This document shows, piece by piece, positions 34,145 through 43,497 of a stretch of DNA of 64,000 nt. The notes under the pieces are model-generated. The model had not been told where the DNA came from. It ran no database searches and was given only the letters and a program-made list of their open reading frames with translations. Positions within the stretch are counted from its first letter, which is position 1; the number at the start of each line of letters is the position of its first letter. Both the position numbers and the translations under genes were made by a program. The DNA lies in assembly GCF_042647465.1 (NCBI RefSeq), contig NZ_JBHRVN010000008.1; one strand, written 5' to 3'. Origin of the DNA: Wagnerdoeblera intermedia (GTDB lineage Bacteria; Pseudomonadota; Alphaproteobacteria; Rhodobacterales; Rhodobacteraceae).

Positions 34145-35755
34145 TCATACGCCCGGATATGCGCGGCTATGGTGTTCAGTCCACAATGAGGTCCACAAGC
34201 CCCTTTTCGCCGCAACAGGGAAAAGCGCGTCATATGCCTTCGGATCGCTGGCGAACCACAGATCTGTGGCAAGGCGGTCGATCAGGTCGGCCCCGTTTAT
34301 GGCATGGCGCCAGGGGTGGGCCATCACATCGTCAGGGTAGAGAAGGCCCAGTATATTGCCAGCGATCGCGCCGGTGCTGTCACTGTCGCCCGAGTGCGTA
34401 ACGGCAATACGCAAGGCTCTCTCGACCCGGCAGACACCACGGGCCGACGCCTCTGCGACGAGGCAGGCGTAAAGAGCGATGGAGAGCGCCTCCTCTGCGA
34501 TCCAGCCGCCGCCGAGCTTTTCCACGGTTTCTCCACTCCCATCCCGATCGGCGCGCGAAGCCGCAAAAAGAGCGCCACGCACCTCGTCGTTCAGTGGCAG
34601 CTCCAAAGCGTCACGGATAGCCAGTTCCAGAGGCATATCCGCCAGGAGCGCGTGGCAAATAAAGGTGAAGGCAGCGCAACTGTCGGCAGCGGTTTGATGG
34701 CCATGGGTCAGTCCCGAAATATCCTGAGCGGAAATCAGCGCTTCTCTGTCACGGCGGAACAGTGGCAGCGGAACACTGCGCATCAGAGAACCGCACCCCT
34801 TAGAGACGTTGCGCTGCTGCTGGCCAAAATACTCCGCAGCACTCAGCGCGGAGAGGCAGGTCATGCCAGGCGCGCGGCGTTTTTGCATTCGGGGATCCAG
34901 CATCAGTCCAAAACTTTCAATGTGAGTGATCGGTGCGGGTTCTCCCTGTGTCAGTAACCAACGCAGATAGGCGTGATGAACCGGACCTTCGAGCGTGCCA
35001 ATGCCCCGCGTCTCACCGCGCACCTGACCGCAGAGGAGGCCCTCAGCGGTAAAGAGCGTCATCTGCGTATCGTCAGTGAAATCGCGGGTGATGGGGACCA
35101 CGCCGTGCGGAAAACGCCTGCGGATCTGATCAAGTGACCAGAACTCGATTTCGGCGCCGAGGATGTCGCCCATGGCGCCACCAAAAAACGCCCCGCGCAT
35201 ACGCCGCCGCCGCAGATCATCTTCGCGCAGACGCGCGCTGAGCCATCGCTCCTGCGCGGGCAGCAGGCGCGCATCCCTGCGCGCCTCAGTCACACGACGC
35301 AGTGCCTGCTCCATCCTCTCGCCGCGCTCGCATTGGAGGAGTGTGGCAACCAGCGCAGTGCGCTCCAGCCCGGCTTTGCAGTGGACCAGGACTTTGCCGC
35401 CTTCCTCAAGCGCCCGATGCAGACGCGGAGAGATCTCGCGCCAGGCAAGATGCCAGTCGTCGTGTGGGGCTTTGGTATCCGGGAAGGGGATGTGAAACCA
35501 CTCCATACCCGCTCGGACGACCGCATCACCTAAATCGGCGCAGCCCAGCAGTGAGAGTTCGTCAGTATCGACAAGTGTTACGACGATATCAGCCCCCCAG
35601 GCACGCAAAGCCGTCACATCGGTGGCCAGGTCGCGGTCCCAGGCCGGACCTGTAAGCGAGCGGCCCTTCCGGCCCGGGCAAAGCGTCATGCCGACCTGGC
35701 CCGTAGCGAGAGCAAAGGCGTCGATCTGAAGAGGATGGGAAACTGAGGTGCGCAT
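34145..35755 (-). CDS. Fusion of dual-specificity/tyrosine phosphatase and ADP-ribosylglycohydrolase
   Basis: Protein of 536 residues with two catalytic domains. The N-terminal part (about 1-175) is a cysteine-based phosphatase: the P-loop is VHCKAGLERT (C-x5-R, about residue 130) and an upstream Asp in FPDTKAP could be the general acid. The C-terminal part (about 185-500) is an ADP-ribosylglycohydrolase: GAFFGGAMGDILGAE, DFTDDTQMTLF (the D-D-T-Q motif) and HSGDSDSTGAIAGN give the dinuclear Mg site. The start at 35755 is preferred for its AAAGGA site. Removing both a phosphate and an ADP-ribose from one substrate is an attractive inference; no direct evidence of substrate exists in the sequence. 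Confidence 0.88.
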   Translation of the reverse strand: MRTSVSHPLQIDAFALATGQVGMTLCPGRKGRSLTGPAWDRDLATDVTALRAWGADIVVTLVDTDELSLLGCADLGDAVVRAGMEWFHIPFPDTKAPHDDWHLAWREISPRLHRALEEGGKVLVHCKAGLERTALVATLLQCERGERMEQALRRVTEARRDARLLPAQERWLSARLREDDLRRRRMRGAFFGGAMGDILGAEIEFWSLDQIRRRFPHGVVPITRDFTDDTQMTLFTAEGLLCGQVRGETRGIGTLEGPVHHAYLRWLLTQGEPAPITHIESFGLMLDPRMQKRRAPGMTCLSALSAAEYFGQQQRNVSKGCGSLMRSVPLPLFRRDREALISAQDISGLTHGHQTAADSCAAFTFICHALLADMPLELAIRDALELPLNDEVRGALFAASRADRDGSGETVEKLGGGWIAEEALSIALYACLVAEASARGVCRVERALRIAVTHSGDSDSTGAIAGNILGLLYPDDVMAHPWRHAINGADLIDRLATDLWFASDPKAYDALFPVAAKRGLWTSLWTEHHSRAYPGV

Positions 35756-36052
35756 CTTACGTCCTTTCCGTTGTGTCGAGGAGAGAGTTAGCGCGGAACG
35801 AAGTTCAAAGTCGGATCGGGCGGAATTTTCCACGGGGAACGGCGTCAGCGGAACGCTGATCGTGGCGATCCCCGTCAGGTGTGCATTTGCTCCGGAAGTG
35901 GCACTACGACGTCAGTACCATCTCTATCGAAATGTACTGGGCCGTCAGACGTCAGCCTCTCGGAAGCTAACAAACCATTTTTCCAGCGCGTGCGACGACC
36001 CAATCTCCTGTCCAAGGAAGGTGAAGGGCACCTCCCGTCAGGAACGAGCACA

Positions 36053-36346
36053 ATGACTAAAGCAGAAATCATCGCCGCAGTTGCCGAAATTCTGTCAAAA
36101 CTTACTGATGATCATGCCCGGGCGGATGCCCTGCTTGAGGCATACAACGCCATCGAGCCCCGCTCGATCAGAGGTGACAAAGCGAGCCGTTTCAAAGGCG
36201 CTGATTTGGGCTTCGGGCCAATTATTGCACGCAGGCTGAGGGCTGCCGGCCGTGGAGAAATGATCTTTACCCGCAGCGGGATCAACTCAGCAGTAAACTT
36301 TCACCCGATCGAAGTCCTGCTGCATATCATCAAGGGATGCAGATAA
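36053..36346 (+). CDS. Small hypothetical protein, divergent from the phosphatase/ADP-ribosylhydrolase operon
   Basis: Ninety-seven residues from MTKAEIIAAVAEILSKL, preceded by AGGAA at 9 bases. A longer open frame from 35879 has no ribosome-binding site. It is predicted to be largely helical, with the pattern RAAGRGEMIFTRSGINSAVNFHP near the end. No family is recognised. The 300 bases separating it from the fusion gene contain GTCAG at least six times, which may be regulatory. Confidence 0.5.
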   Translation: MTKAEIIAAVAEILSKLTDDHARADALLEAYNAIEPRSIRGDKASRFKGADLGFGPIIARRLRAAGRGEMIFTRSGINSAVNFHPIEVLLHIIKGCR

Positions 36347-36366
36347 CATGAGCCTGTAACGCGTAT

Positions 36367-36386
36367 CGCCAGCCGGCTGGCTGGCG
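36367..36386 (+). terminator. GC-rich hairpin after the small hypothetical gene
   Basis: CGCCAGCC and GGCTGGCG pair around a four-base loop, 20 bases after the stop at 36346. No T-run follows, so termination efficiency is uncertain. Confidence 0.4.
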
Positions 36387-36535
36387 GGGTCTAACCCTCT
36401 CTTCGGTCCCGGGGGCTTGTGGCGGAAGGCGTGGGCAAGGTGATCAGAGCGATGCGGTCGATTGCCTTGTGATGTCGGAGGCCTCTAGGCCGACTGCGTC
36501 GCCCTCTGAGCGAGCAGCGGTCAACAGCACCTCAG

Positions 36536-36559
36536 ACGGGCCCTTCGGGGCCCGTTTTT
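36536..36559 (+). terminator. Canonical intrinsic terminator with no assigned gene
   Basis: ACGGGCCC-TTCG-GGGCCCGT followed by TTTT is a textbook stem with a UUCG tetraloop and U-tract. It lies about 190 bases after the nearest plus-strand stop and 230 bases before the M81 gene. It may end a small RNA or a read-through transcript. Confidence 0.8.
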
Positions 36560-36787
36560 GCATTCCGGGGCCGCGAGCGCCTGAAATCCATCCCCGGGGC
36601 GGCAATTTCGCATTGTGTGCAGGCAGTTTCGGAACCTGTTCCCAAAATCAGCCTGAGAGTGAACACGGGCTTGCCAACTCTCGGGCGGCTGCTAGTCTCG
36701 CCCTAAGACCTGCACTCCTTTGCTCGCTGGCGCGGCATTGTCTGACGGCTGCGCCTGACGTTCTGACCCGACTTGTGAGGCCTGAAT

Positions 36788-38305
36788 TTGCGTATTGCTG
36801 TCGCCGGATTTCTGCACGAAACCAATAGCTTCGCCCCCAACCCGGCGGATCTGACCGCCTTTGTCTCCGGCAGCGGTTATGCCCCCATCCAAAGGGGTGA
36901 GGCCATGCTTTCGCGCCTGCGCGGCATCAATCTGGCGGTCGCGGGCATGCTGGATCACGCCGAGGCTGCGGGCTGGGACATCGTCCCGATCCTGTGGTGC
37001 GGCGCCGTCCCCTCGGCCCCGGTCACCACCGAGGCCTGGGAGGTGATCAGCGCGGAAATCCTGCAGGGCATCGCCGATTGCGGCCCGCTCGACGGCATTT
37101 TGCTCGATCTGCACGGCGCGATGATGACCGAAGATCTGCCCGATGGCGAAGGCGCGCTTTTGCAGGGCCTGCGCCGGATCCGCCCGGACACGCCCATCGC
37201 GGTCGCGCTCGATCTGCACGGCAATATCACCCGTGAGATGTTTGATGCCGCCGACCTTCTGGTGGGCTACCGCACCTATCCCCACGTCGATCAGGCCGAT
37301 ACCGGCACCCGCACCGCGGAGGCCCTGGGCGCGCTGATCGCAGCCGGGCGCAGCTGGCATAAGGCTATGGCAACGGTGGATTATCTGATCCCGATCGCCT
37401 GGCAGTACACGGGTATGGAACCCGCTCGCGGCCTCTATCAGATGACTCGCGATCTGCCCGAGGGTGTGGCCACCGCCTCGCTCTTCATGGGCTTTCCGGC
37501 GGCTGATTTCGCGGGCTGCGGCCCGGCGGCCTTTGCCTATGGCCCGGATAAAGCCGCGGTGGATGCCCATGCCGCCGCCATGGCCGCGGCGGTCTATGCC
37601 GCCGAGCCCGCCTTTGCCGGGGAAAGTTTCGCCCCCGAGGCTGCGGTGCGCGAAGCCATGCGGCTCTCGCAGGGCGCGCGCCGCCCGGTCGTGATCGCCG
37701 ATACCCAGGACAATCCCGGTGCCGGGGGCTCCTCGGATACCACGGGGATGCTGCGCGCGCTGGTGGCCTGCGCGGCGCAAAACGCGGCCATCGGCAATCT
37801 GTATGACCCGGCCGCGGCCCAGGCCGCCCATGAGGCGGGGCTTGGGGCTAAACTGCGCGTCACCCTTGGCGGCCGCTCGGGCCTCGCCGAGGATGCCCCC
37901 TTTGAGGTTGAGGCCGAGGTTCACGCTTTGAGTGCCGGAAAAGTCAAAGCCACGGGGCCTTTTTACGGCGGCAATGAGATTGATCTCGGGCCCTCGGCCT
38001 GCCTGCGGGTGGGCGGTACCGATGTGATCGTCACCAGCGGTATCTCGCAGATGGCCGACCGCGAGTTTTACCGCACCCTGGGCGTGGTGCCGGAAGAAAA
38101 AGCCATTCTGGTCAACAAAAGCTCGGTCCATTTCCGGGCCGATTTTGAACCGATTGCCGAAGTGATTTTGGTGGCCACCGCACCGGGTGCGATGCCGCTT
38201 TGTCCTTCGGTCCTGCCGTGGAAGCATCTGCGCCCCGGCATGCGTCTGCGCCCGCTGGGGCCGGAGTTTGGCGGGGATGCAACGACATCCACCGCTGCGG
38301 AATAA
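36788..38305 (+). CDS. M81-family metallopeptidase (MlrC-like)
   Basis: Protein of 505 residues related to microcystinase C, a zinc enzyme that opens linear or modified peptides. The N-terminal domain starts RIAVAGFLHETNSFAP and includes LLDLHGAMMTED, ALDLHGNITREM and YRTYPHVDQADTG, which supply the metal-binding Asp and His residues. The C-terminal MlrC domain begins near VVIADTQDNPGAGGSSDTTG. The start is TTG at 36788, with GAGG about 9 bases upstream. It leads a run of same-strand genes for a dipeptide-type ABC transporter and two M20 peptidases, so it probably attacks unusual peptides brought in by that transporter. Confidence 0.88.
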   Translation: MRIAVAGFLHETNSFAPNPADLTAFVSGSGYAPIQRGEAMLSRLRGINLAVAGMLDHAEAAGWDIVPILWCGAVPSAPVTTEAWEVISAEILQGIADCGPLDGILLDLHGAMMTEDLPDGEGALLQGLRRIRPDTPIAVALDLHGNITREMFDAADLLVGYRTYPHVDQADTGTRTAEALGALIAAGRSWHKAMATVDYLIPIAWQYTGMEPARGLYQMTRDLPEGVATASLFMGFPAADFAGCGPAAFAYGPDKAAVDAHAAAMAAAVYAAEPAFAGESFAPEAAVREAMRLSQGARRPVVIADTQDNPGAGGSSDTTGMLRALVACAAQNAAIGNLYDPAAAQAAHEAGLGAKLRVTLGGRSGLAEDAPFEVEAEVHALSAGKVKATGPFYGGNEIDLGPSACLRVGGTDVIVTSGISQMADREFYRTLGVVPEEKAILVNKSSVHFRADFEPIAEVILVATAPGAMPLCPSVLPWKHLRPGMRLRPLGPEFGGDATTSTAAE

Positions 38306-38338
38306 CGATAAAACTAAAAACCATCAGGGAGTTACACC

Positions 38339-39919
38339 ATGACTGCGACGCTTCGTCTGCGCGGCCTTCTGGGGGCCACGGCGCTTGCCCTGCTCGGCAC
38401 TTCGGGGGCCTGGGCCGAGACCACCGTCTCGGCGGTGATGCACTCGGATCTGCGGGTGCTCGATCCGGTAATCACCACCGCCCATATCACCCGTAACCAC
38501 GGCTATATGATTTATGACGTGCTGATCGCCGAAGATGCCGATCAGAAAATTCAGCCGCAGATGGCGGAATTTACCGTCTCGGACGACAATCTGACCTATA
38601 CCTTCACCCTGCGCGACGGGCTGAAATTCCATGACGGCGCCGATGTGACGGCGGAAGATGTGGTGGCCTCGCTCAAGCGCTGGCAGCAGCGTGACAGCGG
38701 CGGTCAGGCCATGGCCGACCGCACCGCGAGCCTCGAAGCGAAAGGCGCAAAAACCGTCGTCTGGACGCTGAAAGAGCCCTTCGGCCCCTTCCTGGTCACC
38801 CTGGGTAAACAATCGGCGGTGCCCGCATTCATCATGCCCGCGCGGGTCGCAGCGACCCCGGCGGATAAGGCGATTGAAGAGCATATCGGCTCGGGTCCCT
38901 TCATGCTGGTGAAGGAAGAGTTCCAGCCGGGCGTGGGCGTCACTTACGCGAAATTTGAAGGCTATGTGCCGCGCAGCGAGCCTGCCTCGGGCTATGCCGG
39001 TGGTAAGGTTGTCAACGTGGACAAAGTCCGGTGGATCACCATGACCGACAGCCAGACCGCGGTGAACGCGCTGCAGTCGGGCGATATTGATTACCTGGAA
39101 AGCCTGCCGGTGGATCTGGTGCCGCTCTTTGACGGGGATGATGAGTTTATTGTCGAGACCCGCGCCTCGCTCGGCATGCAGACCATGGGCCGGATGAACT
39201 TTAAGCACCCGCCCTTTGACAATGTGAAAATCCGTCAGGCCGCGCTGATGGCCCTGTCGCAGGAGCCGGTGCTGGCTGCGCTGATGGGCAACCCCGATTA
39301 CTACAAGATCTGTGGCTCGATCTGGGGCTGCGGCACGCCTTTTGAAGACGCCACCGGCTCGGACAGCCTGACCGGCAAGGGCGATCTGGAGGGCGCGAAA
39401 AAGCTTCTGGCCGAAGCGGGGTATGACAATACCCCCGTGGTTCTGATGCAGCCGACGGATTCGCCCACCCTGCGCGCCCAGCCGGTTGTGGCCGCAAAAA
39501 TGCTGCGCGATGCGGGCTTTAACGTCGATATGCAGGCCATGGACTGGCAGACCCTGGTGGGCCGCCGCGCCTCGCGCGAGGCACCGGCAGCGGGTGGCTG
39601 GAACATCTTCTTTACCAACTGGATGCTGCCCGAGATCTCAAACCCGGTCATCAACCCGATGGTGAACGGTCGCGGCGATCAGGCCTGGTTTGGCTGGCCG
39701 GAAGATGCGAAACTGGAAGAGTTGAAGGCCGGTTTCATCGCCGCCATGACGCCCGAAGACCAAAAAGCCGCTGCCGCCGCGATCCAGGCTCATGTGCTGG
39801 AGCAGGTGATCTATGTGCCGCTGGGGGAATATCAGTTCCCGCAGGCCCGCAGCGCCGGGCTGACCGATATGCTGCCCACCGCGGTGCCGGTGTTCTGGGG
39901 TCTGAAAAAGGCTGAGTAA
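38339..39919 (+). CDS. Peptide ABC transporter substrate-binding protein (family 5, DppA-like)
   Basis: Periplasmic binding protein of 526 residues with a signal peptide (hydrophobic stretch about residues 8-24, cleavage likely after AWA). SBP_bac_5 motifs include LTYTFTLRDGLKFHDGADVTAEDVVASLKR split across residues 80-110, then FDNVKIRQAALMALSQEPVL. GGGAG lies upstream of the ATG. It provides specificity for the DppBCDF-type transporter that follows; the ligand could be a peptide or another amide. Confidence 0.92.
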   Translation: MTATLRLRGLLGATALALLGTSGAWAETTVSAVMHSDLRVLDPVITTAHITRNHGYMIYDVLIAEDADQKIQPQMAEFTVSDDNLTYTFTLRDGLKFHDGADVTAEDVVASLKRWQQRDSGGQAMADRTASLEAKGAKTVVWTLKEPFGPFLVTLGKQSAVPAFIMPARVAATPADKAIEEHIGSGPFMLVKEEFQPGVGVTYAKFEGYVPRSEPASGYAGGKVVNVDKVRWITMTDSQTAVNALQSGDIDYLESLPVDLVPLFDGDDEFIVETRASLGMQTMGRMNFKHPPFDNVKIRQAALMALSQEPVLAALMGNPDYYKICGSIWGCGTPFEDATGSDSLTGKGDLEGAKKLLAEAGYDNTPVVLMQPTDSPTLRAQPVVAAKMLRDAGFNVDMQAMDWQTLVGRRASREAPAAGGWNIFFTNWMLPEISNPVINPMVNGRGDQAWFGWPEDAKLEELKAGFIAAMTPEDQKAAAAAIQAHVLEQVIYVPLGEYQFPQARSAGLTDMLPTAVPVFWGLKKAE

Positions 39920-39996
39920 TCCGCCCCCCTATTTGCAAGACAAGCCGGGCGGTTTCCCCGCCCGGCCCCCGCAGCACTCAGCGGAGGCGCTCTCGC

Positions 39997-40938
39997 TTGC
40001 TCAGCTATCTTATCCGAAGGATCGTCGCGGTTATTCCCGTCCTGATCCTCGTGTCTGTCTTTGTTTTTCTGATGCTTCGGCTGACCCCGGGCGATCCGGC
40101 GGCCATTCTTGCCGGTGACAATGCCACCCCCGAAACGCTTGAGCGGATCCGTCAGCAGATGGGCCTCGATCAGCCGCTGCTGCAGCAGTATTTCCGCTGG
40201 GTCGGCGGCATTTTGCAGGGCGATTTTGGCAATTCGCTGATCTCCGGCGTGCCGGTTCTGGAAATGGTGGAAAAGCGCATCGGCCCCTCGGCGGCTCTGG
40301 CCATTCTGACCATGATCATCACCATTGTGATCGCCATTCCCATGGGCGTCATCGCCGCCTGGAAGCACCGCACCATTGTGGACCACCTGGTGATGAGCTT
40401 CTCGGTGCTGGGGTTTTCGGTGCCGGTTTTCCTCGTCGGCTATGTGCTGCTGCTGATCTTCTCAGTCAAGCTCGGCTGGCTGCCGCCCCAAGGCTATAAG
40501 GCGTTCACCGCCGGTTTTGGCCCCTTTATTGAGCGCGCGATCCTGCCCGCCTTTACCCTGGCCTCGATCTATATCGCGCTGATCGCGCGGATGACCCGGG
40601 CGGCCATGCTTGATGTGCTGAACGAAGATTACATCCGCACCGCCCGGGCCAAGGGCGTTGGCGAAGGCCGGCTGCTCTTCGTCCATGCGCTGAAAAACGC
40701 GGCGGTGCCGATTGCGACCATTGTGGGCGCGGGCTTTGCGCTGCTGATTTCCGGTGTGGTGATCACCGAGACGATCTTCAACATCCCCGGTATCGGGCGG
40801 CTGACGGTCGATGCGGTTCTGGCGCGGGATTACCCGGTGATCCAGGCCCTGATCCTGCTGACCGCAACGCTCTACGTGGCGATCAACCTGTTGATCGACC
40901 TTTCCTATTCGCTTTTCGACCCGAGGATCCGCTACTGA
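39997..40938 (+). CDS. Peptide ABC transporter permease (DppB family)
   Basis: Inner-membrane protein of 313 residues with six predicted membrane segments. The N-terminal pattern LSYLIRRIVAVIPVLILVSV and FVFLMLRLTPGDPA are typical of DppB/OppB. The EAA loop is in NEDYIRTARAKGVGEGRLL. The start is TTG at 39997, preceded by GGAGG. It overlaps the DppC-type gene by one base. Confidence 0.92.
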   Translation: MLSYLIRRIVAVIPVLILVSVFVFLMLRLTPGDPAAILAGDNATPETLERIRQQMGLDQPLLQQYFRWVGGILQGDFGNSLISGVPVLEMVEKRIGPSAALAILTMIITIVIAIPMGVIAAWKHRTIVDHLVMSFSVLGFSVPVFLVGYVLLLIFSVKLGWLPPQGYKAFTAGFGPFIERAILPAFTLASIYIALIARMTRAAMLDVLNEDYIRTARAKGVGEGRLLFVHALKNAAVPIATIVGAGFALLISGVVITETIFNIPGIGRLTVDAVLARDYPVIQALILLTATLYVAINLLIDLSYSLFDPRIRY

Positions 40939-41819
40939 TGATGAGGGATCAGAAACTGACCGAAAAGCCCCTGGCACTGCGGCTTTTGTCGCGCATTTCC
41001 CCCGCCCATACCGGGATTGCCCCCTTTATCGCCGGGTTTATGCTGCTCGCCGTGCTGCTGGTGACGCTGCTGTCGCCCTGGCTCGCGCCGCATGACCCGC
41101 TGGCCATGGACCCGCTGCTGCGGCTGAAGCCGCCCTCGCCGGAGTATCTGCTCGGCACCGACGGCTATGGACGGGACCTTTTGTCCCGGATGATCCTCGG
41201 CGGGCGGATTTCGCTGCTCGTTGGCGTCTCGGCGGCCATTGTGGCGCTGGCCCTGGGCATTCTGATCGGGCTTGTGGCGGGATATTTCCGCCTCGCGGAT
41301 GCGATCATCATGCGCGCCATGGATGCACTGATGGCCATGCCCTCGATCCTGATTGCGATTGCATTGGTGGCACTGAACGGCCCCTCAATCGGCTCGGTGA
41401 TCATGGCGATCACCATTCCCGAAGTGCCGCGCGTGGTGCGTCTGGTGCGCGCCGTGGTGCTGACCGCCCGGGAAGAGCCCTATGTGGAAGCCGCTGTGGC
41501 GCTTGGCTCCTCAACCCCGAAGATCCTGTTTCAGCATCTTTTGCCCAATACCATGGCGCCGATGATTGTGCAGGGGACCTATATCGTCGCCTCGGCCATT
41601 CTGACCGAAGCGGCGCTCTCGTTCCTTGGCGCGGGGATCAGCACGGAAATTCCCACCTGGGGCAATATCATGGCCGAGGGGCGGCAGACCTTCCGCATCA
41701 ATCCCTGGCTGGTGCTTTGGCCTGGGGTCCTGCTGACCATCTGCGTGCTCTCGATCAACCTGATCGGTGATGCGGCGCGTGACGCCCTTGATCCGCGTAT
41801 GAAGAAACGGGAGGGCTGA
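40938..41819 (+). CDS. Peptide ABC transporter permease (DppC family)
   Basis: Inner-membrane protein of 293 residues. HDPLAMDPLLRLKPPSPEYL followed by LGTDGYGRDLLSRMILGGR is the hallmark of DppC/OppC, and the EAA loop reads YVEAAVALGSSTPKILFQHL. The start ATG overlaps the upstream TGA by one base. With the DppB-type protein it forms the channel. Confidence 0.92.
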   Translation: MMRDQKLTEKPLALRLLSRISPAHTGIAPFIAGFMLLAVLLVTLLSPWLAPHDPLAMDPLLRLKPPSPEYLLGTDGYGRDLLSRMILGGRISLLVGVSAAIVALALGILIGLVAGYFRLADAIIMRAMDALMAMPSILIAIALVALNGPSIGSVIMAITIPEVPRVVRLVRAVVLTAREEPYVEAAVALGSSTPKILFQHLLPNTMAPMIVQGTYIVASAILTEAALSFLGAGISTEIPTWGNIMAEGRQTFRINPWLVLWPGVLLTICVLSINLIGDAARDALDPRMKKREG

Positions 41820-41822
41820 GAG

Positions 41823-43481
41823 ATGCAGCTTCGCAACCGTGACCTGTCGGGCCAGCCCGTTGTGCTGGAAATCCGGGACCTGGTGGTGGATGTCGGCTCC
41901 GGCAAAGTGCTGCCGCCGGTGCTGAAGGGGGTGTCGTTTGACATCCGCCGCGGCGAGACGGTCTGTCTGGTCGGGGAATCCGGCTCGGGCAAATCGGTGA
42001 CCTCGCTTTCAACCATGGGGCTTTTGCCCAAAGGTGCGCTGACGGTGCGCTCGGGGCAGATTGTGCTCAACGGCACTGATCTGCTGGCCCTGAGCCCAAG
42101 CCAGATGAAGGCCCGCCGCGCCAAAGATCTGGCGATGATCTTTCAGGAACCCATGACCGCGCTCAACCCGGTGCTGAAAGTGGGCGAGCAGATCGTGGAA
42201 GTGCTGAGCCTGCACACCACCCTGAGCCGGGCCGAGAAAAAGGCGAAAGCCCTTGATATCATGGAGCAGGTGCATCTGCCCGATGTGCCGCGCATCTTTG
42301 AAAGCTACCCCCACCAGCTGTCAGGCGGCCAGCGGCAACGCATTATGATTGCCATGGCGCTGATCCTGGGCCCTGCCCTGCTGATCGCCGATGAGCCGAC
42401 AACGGCGCTCGATGTGACCACGCAAAAGCAGATCCTGGCGCTGATTGCCGAGCTGCAGGAAAAGCACGGAACGGCGGTGCTGTTCATCACCCATGACATG
42501 GGCGTAGTGGCCGAAATTGCCGACCGCGTCTGCGTGATGCGCCATGGCGAGATCCTGGAATCCGGCCCCATCGCTCAGGTGCTGGCCGCACCTGCCCACA
42601 GCTATACCAAGGCGCTGCTGAACGCCGTGCCTTCGCTTTCGCCGCGCCCCTCGCGGCCCGAGACCTCAACCCGGCTGCTGCTTGAGGTCAATGATCTGGG
42701 CATGACCTACCGCTCGGGCGGGTTTTTGGCGAAAAAGCGTGAAGTGAAAGCCTCTTACGGGGTGAACTTCAAACTGACACCGGGGCGCACCCTGGGGATT
42801 GTGGGGGAATCCGGCTCGGGCAAAACCACCGTTGCCCGCTCGATCATGCGGTTTATTGAGCCGACCGAGGGCCAGATCCGCCTCGATGGTGAAGATATCG
42901 CGCATCTTAGCCCGGTTGGCATGCGGCCGCGGCGTAAAAAGCTGCAGGTGGTTTTCCAGGACCCCTTCCGCTCACTCAACCCGCGCTGGACCATTGGCCG
43001 GTCGCTGATTGAAGGGCCGGTCAACTACGGCACGCCGAAATCCGAGGCCCTGGCCGAGGCACGGCGGCTGATGAAGGTGGTCTCGCTGCCCGAAGATGCG
43101 CTGGATCGCTATCCGCATCAGTTCTCGGGCGGGCAGCGCCAGCGGATCGCCATTGCGCGGGCGGTGATGCTGAAACCCGATGTGCTGGTCGCCGATGAGG
43201 CGGTTTCAGCCCTCGATGTCTCGGTCCAGGCTCAGGTGCTGGATCTGCTCGATGAGCTGCAGCGTCAGACCGGCATTGCGATCATCTTTATTACCCATGA
43301 CCTGCGCGTCGCCGCGCAGATTTGCGATGATGTGCTGGTGATGCAGCGCGGCGCGGTGGTCGAACAGGGCCCGGCCGGTGAGGTGCTGCACAATCCGCAG
43401 CACGCCTATACCCGTGAGCTGATTGACGCAGCACCGGGACGTTTTTGGGATTTTGCGGCCCGCGGGCCGCTGGTTGCCTGA
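41823..43481 (+). CDS. Fused dipeptide ABC transporter ATPase (DppD-DppF type)
   Basis: Protein of 552 residues with two complete ATPase cassettes in one chain. Cassette one (about 15-270) has GESGSGKSV, LSGGQRQRIMIAMAL and LLIADEPTTALD. Cassette two (about 285-545) has GESGSGKTT, FSGGQRQRIAIARAV and VLVADEAVSALD. Each ends with the oligopeptide-specific extension (HSYTKALLNAVP and HAYTRELIDAAP). The second Walker B reads DEAVSALD rather than DEPVSALD. It starts three bases after the DppC-type gene. Fused versions replace separate DppD and DppF. Confidence 0.92.
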   Translation: MQLRNRDLSGQPVVLEIRDLVVDVGSGKVLPPVLKGVSFDIRRGETVCLVGESGSGKSVTSLSTMGLLPKGALTVRSGQIVLNGTDLLALSPSQMKARRAKDLAMIFQEPMTALNPVLKVGEQIVEVLSLHTTLSRAEKKAKALDIMEQVHLPDVPRIFESYPHQLSGGQRQRIMIAMALILGPALLIADEPTTALDVTTQKQILALIAELQEKHGTAVLFITHDMGVVAEIADRVCVMRHGEILESGPIAQVLAAPAHSYTKALLNAVPSLSPRPSRPETSTRLLLEVNDLGMTYRSGGFLAKKREVKASYGVNFKLTPGRTLGIVGESGSGKTTVARSIMRFIEPTEGQIRLDGEDIAHLSPVGMRPRRKKLQVVFQDPFRSLNPRWTIGRSLIEGPVNYGTPKSEALAEARRLMKVVSLPEDALDRYPHQFSGGQRQRIAIARAVMLKPDVLVADEAVSALDVSVQAQVLDLLDELQRQTGIAIIFITHDLRVAAQICDDVLVMQRGAVVEQGPAGEVLHNPQHAYTRELIDAAPGRFWDFAARGPLVA

Positions 43482-43497
43482 GAGGGCGAGGGAAAAC

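Noticed and set aside
36692..38227. 511-codon minus-strand frame
   Set aside because: Antisense to the M81 peptidase, which has full motif support.
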